Below are positions 36,226-46,808 of a DNA stretch of 64,000 nt, in pieces. This stretch comes from Tilletia caries (taxonomy: Eukaryota > Basidiomycota > Exobasidiomycetes > Tilletiales > Tilletiaceae), in contig JALUTQ010000035.1 of the NCBI GenBank assembly GCA_032718865.1, positions 62,001 to 126,000 of the forward strand, read 5' to 3'. The number at the start of each line of letters is the position of its first letter. The stretch's first letter is position 1. The notes under the pieces were generated by a model. The model ran no database searches and was not told the origin of the DNA. It was given only the letters and a program-made list of their open reading frames with translations. The translations under genes and the position numbers were made by a program.

Positions 36226-36618
36226 GCCAACGACCGCAGTACCATCCCAGGGCCCAGAGCGTCATGGGCAATTGAAAATGCTTCAATGCTTTCAGACAGT
36301 ACCCTCGCGTTTACCCGGGTATATGTGGGTATACCTAGGTATAAACAGGCGTGCCTGAGAATTCTGAGTTCGTACGGCAGTCATTTGAAAATAGGTATAA
36401 ATCACACATAAGAACCTGCGAATGATGTTGGGTCACTCAGAGACCGTAACTGGCAAAAAAACAGCCTAGGTATGGGCCAGGTATGGTGGGTATACGCGGG
36501 TCATATCCACATACCTAACCTTGTGGGTATGGCGGACCCCATACCCAATACCGTACTCATACCCACAGGGTAGGTACTAAGTATACCCAAGGTGTACCCA
36601 TACCCATGCCGACCTCTG

Positions 36619-36626
36619 CCTGCAGG
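36619..36626. repeat. hAT target-site duplication, right copy
   Basis: CCTGCAGG, identical to 31736-31743. Confidence 0.9.
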
Positions 36627-37015
36627 AAACCTCCAGCCTCTAGCCTCCACCTTCAGCCGACAGAATAAATGTCAACCTGTCAGAAATTTCGGGCTCTACG
36701 ATCTATCGAACCTCTCCTACTATCTATCTAAAGTACGGCGAGATGCTGCTGTATGAACACCCTCAGACGACCCAAGGAAAGCGAAGCCTTTTTAAACGTC
36801 CATACGCACGCGCTGAAGCGCTGAATTCAGCGCTCCCTTCTATCTGTACACCGTGCTGCGATCTGTGATCCGAATGATGTCCAAGAGCGCGCGAGCGTAC
36901 CGACAGTAGTAGTGATACGGTGATAAGACATGATCCAGAAAGACTTACTCCTTGCGCCTTATACTTCGTCCTCGTGAACGCCGGAGTCGGAGACGTCAAC
37001 GAGGCAGGAAGTATG
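36627..37015. other. Spacer between hAT element and CACTG MITE
   Basis: About 390 bp with no supported gene. The last three bases (ATG, 37013-37015) are the left target-site duplication of the following MITE. Confidence 0.5.
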
Positions 37016-37671
37016 CACTGCTACCATGGGGGTTGTTTTAAGGGGTGTAAAGCGCTTCTGGAACGCACGTGTTACCCCATGTTATAATTTTCTATTTTGT
37101 TCCGCTGATTTGGGTGTTAAAACACCTTTCTAATAGTGTTAAAACCCAGTAGGCATAGTGATCACGTGACTGCTGCAGCGACCCGGGAAGTGAGACTAGG
37201 CGTCTCCAGACGCCTTCCTCACCGCCACCACCCTGCTCGACACCACGGCCCTCACCACACCCACCCGCCATGCCCAGCCAACCTCAACATGTCATCCACG
37301 GGTAGCAATACTGTAAATCGAGGGTTTCTGTCTTCAGAGAGCAGCATCAATTGAGTGTGGAAGCAGCTGTGAACCTTTTGAGATGCAGGGCAGAGACTCT
37401 GAGACCACCGAGCAGACCCATTCTAATTAGAGAAACTGAAAGTCTATCTTGTCTTCGGTTCTAGCAGCCGTAGAACAACCTCCCAGGGGGGGGGTCCAAT
37501 ACGTCATTGTTTTTCAGACATGATTCCGCACCACGTAAAACGCTGCGGTTTTTGCCGAGCCCTTAAAACTCCTGCACAACAGGGATGTTTTGAGAGAACC
37601 GTAAAATCATTGTAAAACAAATTATTACGAAGCGCTTTACACCCCTTAAAACAACCCCCATGGTAGCAGTG
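37016..37671. mobile_element. CACTG-type MITE (non-autonomous CACTA-like), 656 bp
   Basis: Perfect 43-bp terminal inverted repeats lie at 37016-37058 and 37629-37671, beginning CACTGCTACCATGGGGG. The flanking 3-bp duplication is ATG (37013-37015 and 37672-37674). CACTA-superfamily elements start with CACT and make 2-3-bp duplications, which this matches. Inside, both subterminal zones repeat a TTAAAAC/GTAAAAC word; there is no transposase ORF. Perfect terminal repeats suggest a fairly recent insertion. Confidence 0.88.
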
Positions 37672-37952
37672 ATGTGCTCTCGTGCTCTGATCCCAGAAAA
37701 AATGATCGGCAGAGGAACAGTTCAGAATCTGGAACGAAGTGGTATTTTATCCGACGCAGTGGTACGCACGTCCCTCTCCTGCCTTGTCCTTCGGCCCGAA
37801 GCCGTCACGAAGTTCACAACACGAACGCCGCCCGGCGCCCTCCAAGCAGGCTTCCCACCCTCGCTCACCAATCTGCGCCCAACGGCCCAAGCCTCGGATC
37901 CGTGGGACTGGACATACATTACACGCATACACCATGATCCGCAGAGTGGCCA

Positions 37953-39182
37953 CACCACCGGCTGTTCTTAAGTCTTCACAATAGTTGGGGCAAGTCTTCC
38001 CCAATAATTGGCCGCCTCGAAAGTCAAAGTCTTCCCGAAGGCGATCGCCGCATGGGGAAGAGTTCTGAAATAGTTGACTCAAATACTTCCCCAAGACTTA
38101 CCCAAATGCTTGGGCAATGGTTAGGTCAAGTCTTCTCAGGTGTCTGCCCCTATGAATCCCCACTTTCAGGATCCTCTCCTTTCACGATCACGCCCACAAA
38201 TATGTATGCAGGAATGGATCGATGCGCGATGCGGTGAATGACCATTCATACATTATACTAAAAAAAAAACAAGGATAGAGGAGAACTGAACCAGCCGGCA
38301 CAGCGCGTTCGTGTCTGTTCGAGGGCTGTGACTGTAGGCGGGACGAGGACAGAGCGCAGAGGTGAGAGGGGGGAGGGGAAAAAATGTGCGAGAAAAGAGA
38401 AAATCTGCGCATGAGAACAGGGTGTGTGAAGAAAAATCAGCGGAGGCGAAGGGAACAGGGAAGTCAGCAGTCAACGCCGGAAGAGAAGAGGACGAAGGCA
38501 AGCTGTGTTGACTGCTCTGGAAAAGAGGAGGATGAGTGAGTGGTCAGACGGTGGTGACGCGGTGTGAAAAAGTCAGTGATGGTGTCAGATGGCGGATGCG
38601 GGTGCGGATGGGAGTGGGTGGGCTAGGGAAGAAGCTGGTGCTGCTGTGGGCGAGCGCAGGGAGGACACTGATGCTGAGGTGCTGATGCGCATGCGCATCC
38701 TATTGCCCGGGTGTACGGGATGGGGGATGAAGAATGGTGAGCACTGAGCGGAGGTCTGAGGCTGTGGAAGAAGGTCGGGTGAGTGGGTGAGAAGGTGAAA
38801 ATTCTCTAAGGCAGAAATTCTCGCAACACCGGGTCGCGGAGTTGCGAGGAGGAGGATTCTGGGTGTGGGGTGCTCGAACGTGCGTAAAAGCAAGAATGAT
38901 CAAAGAATGATCACTCTATCAAGATCACGTGCCAGGGTTTTTCTGTGGGTGCGCTGGAGCGGCTCTTTGGGGAGTCTTCCCGAACTATTTTTACACCTTT
39001 CTCGTCTCGAACTCTCAGTCTGGAAGTCTTCATGAAGCATTACATGCAGTAGAATTGTTCCATACTTCAGTCATAAGCCTTCTCTGAGTTCCTCATCCCC
39101 ACTATTCCCCAATCATTCCCCAACTCTTCCCCAAGTCTAAAGCCTCCAATACTTCAGAACCACTTGAGACCAGCCGGTGGTG
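37953..39182. mobile_element. Inverted-repeat-bounded segment, probable MITE or foldback
   Basis: CACCACCGGCTG at 37953-37964 and its reverse complement at 39171-39182 bound 1,230 bp. Further in, both sides share diverged words: GTTCTTAAGTCTT on the left against GTTCTGAAGTATT on the right strand, and many copies of AGTCTTCCCC/GGGGAAGA (37965-38145 and 38965-39150). No convincing target-site duplication is seen and there is no ORF. The interior 38260-38910 is purine-rich. Confidence 0.5.
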
Positions 39183-40103
39183 CATTCATTATTTAGGGCC
39201 CAACCAACCTCGTGCACCGAACCATTTGTCGATCCCATCTTGGCCCTTGGCCCCGCCCTGCGCCCTTCGACGTTCTTCGTCCCTGGCTCATCTCTCCCTG
39301 GCTCTCCTGCTGTGGTGCTGCCCTCGGACACCGAGACAGGGGCGAGAGCTTTCTTCGTTCGCCTCAAGCGTCGTCCCAGCGCTTCGGCGCTCAGATCGCT
39401 TCTCGCTCCTCGCAAAACCTGTCTCTCTTCCTCGGAATGCTCTTAAATCGTCTTCGGACACCGAGCGAGAGAGAGAGACTCTCGTCACCACACCACACCG
39501 CCTTTCTCTTGGCCATCGCTTCCCGAACGTGGGATTCACACCTTCTCAAACACGGTCACACGGACGGGGACACAAGCAGGGAAAGACACCGTGCGCACCC
39601 AGTCCCCACCTGAACCGCCTAGAGGCCTGAACCCCATGTGTCATGAATTATGAGTCCATGTCTCTCGCTCCCAAAACAGAGAGAAGGCAGGAAAGAAAGA
39701 GGAAGGAACCCCTCTTTTTTTGCCAAAGGAAGAAAATACACAAGTGTGGATCGGGGGAAAGAGAGGAGAGAAGGGCAAGACCAGGCTGAGAGAGAGACGA
39801 GAGCGAGAGAATATAGAGAAGAGAGAGGAAGAGGAAGAGCAGAGAAGTTCTCAAACCCTGCGAAATTCGTGCGTGTGTGTGTGTGTGTGTGTGTGTTGAA
39901 AGAGGAAAGGAAAGGGGGGAGGGCAGAAACGAAGAAGAGAAAGTCATGGTAGGGGTTTTCCAGCATGGACGACCGAGGCCAGAGCACGAGCGGACTCGAA
40001 CTTGAAGGAGGGTACCGACGAGCTCGAAAAAGGACGAGGACGAGGAGGGAGGGGGCGGGTATATCGTTGGGCAGGCCTCCATCACGTCCAACCGGGTTCG
40101 GGT
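39183..40103. other. Intergenic region downstream of ROM-like gene
   Basis: No gene supported. A GT dinucleotide repeat of about 13 copies lies at 39870-39896, in the probable 3' UTR of the Rho GEF gene, and purine-rich sequence at 39660-39850. Confidence 0.55.
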
Positions 40104-43100
40104 TCAGATAGGCATAATCTGCGCATCCTCCGCACCACCGGGGCCAACACCGCCCGCATACCCATTCAACCGAGCACCCCCACCCAGATATTCACCAAGT
40201 TGGGCCCCGTCCTCATTACTATCCGCAAGTCGGATACAGAACACCGTCGTATCCCCAATCTGCAAAAGGAGGGTGTCCCAAAGTAAAAAGTGAAGAAACA
40301 CGTCAGTTGGGAATGCACACGCGCGCGTACAACAGGCACGGGAGGAGGGAAAAAAAAGGGGAGAGTGATCACTCACAAAGACGACCTGACTCCGACTAGC
40401 AGCAACAGACTCCCACACCGGATTCCGCTCCCTCACCGGGCCCGGGCCAGGCCCACCCCGCCCAGACGGCGGCACAGCAACCGGCGCATTATTATACCCA
40501 CCATACATCCCGGCACCAGGGGGCGGATGGGGCGGACGCATCCCCGGCGGCAATCCACCATATCCCATCGGCGGAGGAGGCGGCGCCATCACCCCGCCCG
40601 GACCGGACATCCGTCCACCGGGGTACGGAGGATGTCCCATCATATGCGGCGGCGGTTGCACCTGCCCCGGTGGAGCGCCCCTAAAGCCACTCGCCCCAGC
40701 CCCCCCATACGGCCCCATCCCACTCCCAATCCCCGTAACCTGCGCCTGCGAATGCACACTAGCCCCCGAAGGCGCATGTGCCAAATTCGACTGCGGCGGC
40801 ACGTCCGCGAACAGACAGCGCAAGTTGACACCCGTGATCACCTGGTGCAGCGCGCCCGTGTCCACATGGCGCACTTCGACGAATTTTGGTTCGAAGGCGA
40901 GGATGTAGGGCATGTGGAGGGCGAAGGAGGTCGGGAAGCCTTCCCAGTGGATGATCCAGTTGTTCCGAGATCGCCAGCCGTTCTTGTTGACGTAGAAGGC
41001 GAACTCTGCAAAAAGCGCACGAAACCAACATTTGTCCAACGTCAGCTCCCGCGCATCAGTAGAGAGAAAGGGAAAATAAGGGACAACTCACCATCATAGC
41101 AAAGCAAGAAATCCTTATCAATCCGATAAATCGCCATCGGCTTCACATTCTCCCTCCGCTGCACAAAGTCCAAGCTAGAATCAGCAGGGTCCAAAAGCCC
41201 CTGCGTATCCAACGTCTCCAAATCGACAATCTCAAACCCTTTCGTACAGCCCACACAGAGCTTCGTCCGCAGGAAATGGATCGAACTCGACTCCGTAGGG
41301 ATGTAGAACTCCTTAAAGATCTTCAGCGTGTCCTGTGGGCCTTGGAGGAACGCCTTGAACGTCTTCGGCTGTTTCCGACGCGCGCTCGGCTCGATCGGCT
41401 CCAGCGTCTTGATCGTCGACGAGAGCGAAGACGACTTGACCGTGCACACAAGGGTACGGCCCAGACACGTCCCCGCGCGGAAGAAACTCGTATGTTGCGA
41501 TATTCTCCGCCCGCGCTTCAGGCTGCCCAGCGGGTCCGTCGGGTCCAGGGCGTCGAGCGTGAACGTGTGCACCTGTCGCTCGGCCAGCACGATCAAGATC
41601 TGGAACTCCTCCAACACCTCCACCTGCGTCACCAACGGCAGCGGCAACACCTTTGTAGGCGGCCTCGCCCGTTCCCGCAAATCCGACAGATAAACACCAT
41701 CGTCCGTGCCATAGATGATCCGCCGCCCGAAATCAAAGGGAACCGAGCACGTAACCCGATTGGGCCCGATAAAGAAGTTCTCCGAAAGCGTGATGATGTC
41801 GAAGATGTTACTCCGCTGCCGAAGGAGCTCCTGCCGCGCCTCAATATGCTCGAACCACTTCTTCCGAGACGCAAACGTGCTCGCCCACAGCGTCATCGTG
41901 TACCCCTTCCGACCGAGGTACTCAAACGTGAGCGCATAGCCCGTCTTGGCGTCCTGTTTGGGAGCCGCAGCGCCCGCGCCCGCACTAAGTCGGTTCCCCG
42001 TCGACGTCCGACTCATAACCGAGCGCGCTCGCGTGGAACTGCCGCCACCTTTTCCCGTCGTCGCCTCCTCGTAGATCGTCACAATCAGAAGCTCGAGCGG
42101 GATCGGTTTCCGGTAGACCCGGTACTGTCCATTCTTCGACTTCGCCTGCGCCTTCACCATCAACAGCGCATGGTCGAACAGGAACACCTGCAACTCCGCG
42201 CTCTCGCTCTGCGTCGCCGCGCGCTTCTTCAGTGGGCCCTTGAAGACCATCTCCCGGCTCTCGTCCCGCAGACGCAGGTCGACCGCCTCGCCCGGCTTGA
42301 AGACGAGCTGCTGGTCCAGCTGGGCCAGGTTGAACCGGTTCTCCGACTTGCCGGTCTCCGCGTTGACCTTGCCGAGGAACTCTCTGATGATCTTGATCAC
42401 CTTCGGCAGCGTCTCCTTGTCCGAACAGTCCTCGGCCGTGTACTTGACGACCTGCTCGAGCAGCAGCGGGTATCGCGCCAGACGCGTCGTCGGCTTGGTC
42501 AGGTACCCATTCAGCTCCAGCTTGCGAGATTCCGGCAGGCGCTCCGTTTCCTACAATAACAAAAACGTCAGCTCAGCGTCAAGATCAAGCTCACAGCCCT
42601 GCAACACCCGGAGAGAGAGAGACTCACATCAACAAACTTGCTAAAAGCCGGATTCGCAGTCTTCTCCTTCTCAAACTCATACTTCGCATAAAGCTGATGC
42701 GCGCCATACTTCACAAACGGCTGGAAATGGGGCACAATGTCGATAAAGATGTCGCCAATCGTCTCGACCACGTCCTGCTGCTTCTGCCGCTTGCTCAGCT
42801 GTTCCGACAGTTTCGAGTTCACCGCGTGCACTTGGAGCACGTTCCAGAAGACTTGCTCGACGAATTCTTCCCGGCGGTCCGAGGGGATGATGTCCCGCTT
42901 TCGTAATGGTTCCATCCAGGACTGGTGGCAGAGATCCATCAAATTTTGGGAGTCAGCGCCTGCAGCTCTCAGCCTCGATCACCCTGGAGGAAAATACTCA
43001 CATCTCGCAGATACTCGAGGTCCCTAACAAAGTCCCGCTCCGTATAGATGACCTCATTGATCAACTCCTGCCGCTTCCTCTCCGTCTCCGACACGCTCTC

Positions 43101-45401
43101 CAGCACCGCCTTCGACACCGACTCGGCCCAGAGCGCACCAGCGACCTATATCAAACAAACAAAAGAGACGGAATCAGCATCAGTACCTCCCCCTCGCATA
43201 TGCACAACAGTGGTGCAAAAGAAACCAACCTTAGTCTCCACAAGCGACTCCCGACTCATACTCCTCTTCAACACCGGCTGCACCTTCATATTCAACCGCG
43301 CCTGCTGCTCGAGCCGCCTCGGACACGCAATACTGTAACAAAGCCGATCGCGCGTACACGTCGGCGAGTAACAGTCCGTCAGGAGCGTGAACACGCCCGT
43401 GGGCAACGGATCCTCCTCGTCCGTATCCGGTGAGTTCTCAGCTTCGTCCCCGGGCCCGGGCGCTGTGCCGGATGTGGCGGAGGGCAGGGCGGTCAGGGAG
43501 GAGGCTGAGGATGACTTGTCGACTGGCGAGGGCGAGATGGTCGACTTGCGCGTAAGCGTCCCATCCGGCATCGTCAGCAGATTCCCACTTCCATCTTGCT
43601 GCTGCCCAAGTCCCTGCCCCTGCTGCGCCCCATCCTCAAAACCTAGATCGCCACCCCCACCACCAAAACTCCCGCCCAAGCGCGAATGGAACTGATAAAT
43701 CTCCCCCGGCGCGTCCCGCAGCCGATGATCATACGTAACATCATGAAAGAACTTCTGCGCATCCAACGCCCGTCCCAACAGCAGCGCCAAATTCCGATCG
43801 GACGTCTTGATGATATACGCGATCCGGTCGACAGCTTCCCGGCCGTCGAAGGCGTCTTGGTAGGTCAGGCCGTCCTTGACGCGTTCGGAGAGGGTGACCT
43901 GTGCCCGGAACGCTTCGGCGACTTTGGAGAGGAGGGCCGGGTAGACGAGCGGGCCTCGACGGTTGCTGTTGTTCGAGTCCTTGGCTGTGAGGAGCGGGGT
44001 GAGGGCTGTGAGGGCGAGTTTGGCGCTGGCGGGAGTGTTGGTAGCTGTCCCTGTTCCACTCCCTGCGCCTGTACCGCTGACGCTGCTGCCATTGCTAGCA
44101 AACGTGTCCGTCCTGGGATCCTTGTTGGCCGTCGTGGACATGGTGCGGAAACTACTGCTCCCATTTGTGACACTCTCGGTAGGCACGGCCGTGGAGGTGG
44201 TGGACATGGTGAGGCGGGACATCTGATCGTCGAGCAAGTCGACATGCTTCGTCGGCGGACTGACGGTGCTGGGACGTGAGTAGTCGCCTGATCTGTTCTC
44301 GGGCTGGCTGGGGAACCAGTGTCCGCCGTCGCTTCCGGAGAGGAACTCGATGCTGGGCAGCTGGGGAGGTTCGGCGCGTTGGGGTGGATGTAAGGAGGAA
44401 GGGAGCAGTTGCTGCTGTGGTGGCATGGGATGTTGGCGTTGTGCATACAATGAGCCGGGTCCACCACCACCGCCGCCGGCTCCAACAGCAGCGGCGGCAG
44501 CGGCATGTAAGGAGAGGCCTGTGACCGATCCCGAGGGCGTGACCCCGCCCTGTGGAGAGTGTTCCTGTGCATATGGCAGTGAGGACGTGGATGCAGCCGA
44601 GGGAGCAGCGACGGAGTAAACTGACGAAGCATATGCGGGGCGATGATGCGGGAGGCCGTAGATGTCGATCTGTGGCGGAACGGGGAGGGGTGCATGTGGG
44701 ATGGGTAAAGGGGAGTGTGCGTTCGGATTTGAGTATCCGGCCTGCGGGGTGCCTGGGGTGTAGAAGCCGTTGGGCGGGGGAGGGCCGCCGTATGGATGTT
44801 GCTGCTGCTGCTGGGGGTGATAGTGGTGCGGGTGCTGCTGCTGGAAGGACGGGGTGATGCGACCGTCCTGGGTCGGGATGGACATCATGGAGGGGGTTGC
44901 GCTTGCGCGTCGGTCGATGGGTTCCTGGCTCCAGCCCTGGGGTGCGGGGATACCGAGCTGGTGGTGCTGCTGCGGATAGACGGGCGTTGGCCTGGGGCGC
45001 TGCTCGAAGGGAGAGGGGGCGAGTGGGAGCTGGGAGAGGGACTGTGAGTGGGGCGGTTGCTGTTGTGGCTGCGTTGCTGTGCTGTTCCAGCGCTGGAGGC
45101 CTGGCCCCTGCAGCTGCTGCTGTGGATAGACATTTGGGCGTGGGAGCTGTCTCTGCTGCTGCTGCTGCTGTAGTTGTAGCTGCTGCTGCTGGAGTAGGAT
45201 CTGCTGCTGGATGGGCCCTGTGCCTGGTGGGAAGCCGGGACCGGGACCGGGACCGTATGTCTGCTGGGGAGTGAGGAGTGGGGAGCCGTGCTGGTGCTGC
45301 TGCTGCTGCTGCGGCTGCGGCTGCGGCTGTCCCGGGGTGGGTCTGCCGAAGATGCTCTGGTACGCAGCCGTGCGCTTGTCTGGGCCCTGCGACGTCGACA
45401 T
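40104..45401 (-). CDS. ROM2: Rho1 guanine-nucleotide exchange factor (ROM1/ROM2-like)
   Basis: Model: complement(join(40104..40259,40377..41005,41092..42550,42628..42921,43002..43145,43230..45401)), 1,617 aa, five introns of 77-117 nt. Order: a Gln/Pro-rich disordered N-terminus (1-480, several poly-Gln runs), a DEP domain (about 487-570, LTYQDAFDGREAVDRIAYII), a Cys-bearing segment (TDCYSPTCTRDRLCYS), a RhoGEF/DH domain (about 745-935, ELINEVIYTERDFVRDLEYL and later RLARYPLLLEQVVKYT), a PH-type domain (about 955-1110), and a CNH domain (about 1140-1430, NIFDIITLSENFFIGPNRV to FAFYVNKNGW). A Pro/Gly-rich tail follows. This is the architecture of yeast Rom1/Rom2, which activate Rho1 in the cell-wall integrity pathway at the plasma membrane. 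Start chosen at ATG 45401 (MSTSQGPDKRT); the frame upstream is low-complexity. It is divergent from the BolA-like gene across 350 bp. Confidence 0.88.
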
Positions 45402-45751
45402 CGGAACATAAGCCCACTCACACTCACAGAGACAGACGCTGCAGAGTGCAGAGAGACTGACTGACTGACTGACTGACAGAGAGAGAGAGAGTCGATTGAT
45501 GGTGAGAGTCACTGAGACCATCGTTCGCCCACATTACAAACACCCATTACAGCACCCACTACAACATCTTCTAATCAATCACTCCCCGTGAAAGCGCTAA
45601 AACTCACCGGCACATCCGGCCCGTCACCATCAGTTTATCCGCTTCATCCATTCCCCCGCTCACCCAGCAACGACGCTCCCAAGGCAGCCAAGGTCGACCC
45701 TCGCACCGACTGCTCCTCCTCAGTCAGCTTCCACACAGCACACCCGCCCCA

Positions 45752-46241
45752 ATGCGCACCTCCATCGCCGCCTTCGCCGTCCTCCGCCGGGCCATCCCAA
45801 CAACCACCGCCCGCTCCTTCACCATGTCCGACTCAGCAGCCTCAGCCTCAGGCTCGATCACCTCCTCCATCCAGCACAAACTCACTGAATCCCTCCAGCC
45901 CACCAAGCTCGAGATCAGGAACGACTCCGCAAAGCACTCCCATCACGCAGCCATGATCGCACAGGGTGGCGGATCAGGAGAGACTCGTCAGTATCTTTTT
46001 CCCATCAGCCCCCCCCCCCCGTTCTACCTCCCTTCGCTGACACTCTCTCCCCTCTCTCTTCCACCCAGACTTCTTCGTCGAAATCACATCCCCAGCCTTC
46101 GAGGGGAAGACCCAAATAGCAAGACATCGCCAGATCAACACCGTCCTAGCAGACGAATTCGACCGCGGTCTCCACTCTCTCAGCATTCGCGCACGCACCC
46201 CAGCAGAACAAGCAAAAGCAGAAGCAGCGGGCATCCCATGA
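45752..46241 (+). CDS. BolA-family protein, probably mitochondrial
   Basis: Model: join(45752..45986,46069..46241), 135 aa, one intron of 82 nt. After a basic, Ser/Thr/Arg-rich leader (MRTSIAAFAVLRRAIPTTTA) comes the BolA fold: SIQHKLTESLQPTKLEIRND, HSHHAAMI, then THFFVEITSPAFEGKTQIARH across the splice, ending in LHSLSIRARTPAE. BolA proteins partner monothiol glutaredoxins in iron-sulfur cluster handling. The leader suggests the mitochondrial Bol1 type, although an internal Met25 could give a shorter cytosolic form. Length fits the family. The short, GC-rich shared region with the divergent Rho GEF gene holds both promoters. Confidence 0.87.
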
Positions 46242-46808
46242 TTCTCTCTGTTCGAAATCGGAAATGCAAGCTTGCCATATCTACTTCACCCTTCCAAGAG
46301 CTGCGAGCCACGAGTCCAGAGGAAGCAAAACGACTTTCTTATGATTTCAAGGCGGCTGGAGAGAGTTAAAGACGAAAAGAAACCAAGGCGATAGAGGTAG
46401 GAGAACGAGCGCAGCACTTTTTCAACGACAATATGGTTGAGAGAGAAAGAGAGTGAGTGTGAAGAGCCGAGAGAGAGAGAGAGAGAGAGGCACGCTGCAT
46501 ATGTTCAGTCAGGGAGGGAAAAGACAAGAAGAGTGGGGTGGAAAGAAAGTAAACCCGCAAGGGTTGACGAAATTAGTGATGAAAAAGCGAGGGGGCAAAG
46601 GTGGGGTGGGTGGCAAGTTGGTGTTGTTGCAGCCCATCGAGAAGGCGAAAAGCGTTCGGGGGGTCGAGGTCGAAGTAGAGGCCCCTGAGGTAGAGTCAAG
46701 TTGAGGACGGGAAGAGCCCTTTTTTTGTTTCTATGTACGAAGGGTTGGATATTTGGCTCCCCTGCTCCCTCTTCCTTTATGCCGAAGCGGTACGAAAAAC
46801 GTCCTGTC
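46242..46808. other. Convergent intergenic region
   Basis: 3' ends of the BolA-like (+) and histidine kinase (-) genes. A GA-rich repeat lies at 46439-46490. No gene supported. Confidence 0.55.

Larger units (their letters stand above)
31744..36618 (-). mobile_element. Complete hAT DNA transposon, 4,875 bp
   Basis: Both ends are intact. The terminal inverted repeat CAGAGGTCGGCATGGGT is perfect over 17 bp at 31744-31760 and at 36602-36618 (reversed), flanked by an identical 8-bp duplication CCTGCAGG. Both subterminal regions are packed with GGGTA/TACCC words (31760-31880 and 36305-36610), probable transposase-binding sites by analogy with other hAT elements. The transposase gene runs leftward and is broken by stops, so the element can move only if a transposase is supplied in trans. 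Two copies of a roughly 100-bp segment sit between the gene and the right end. Confidence 0.93.

Noticed and set aside
41276..42559. 427-codon plus-strand frame opposite the Rho GEF
   Set aside because: Arg/Leu-rich antisense shadow of the PH and CNH coding exon.
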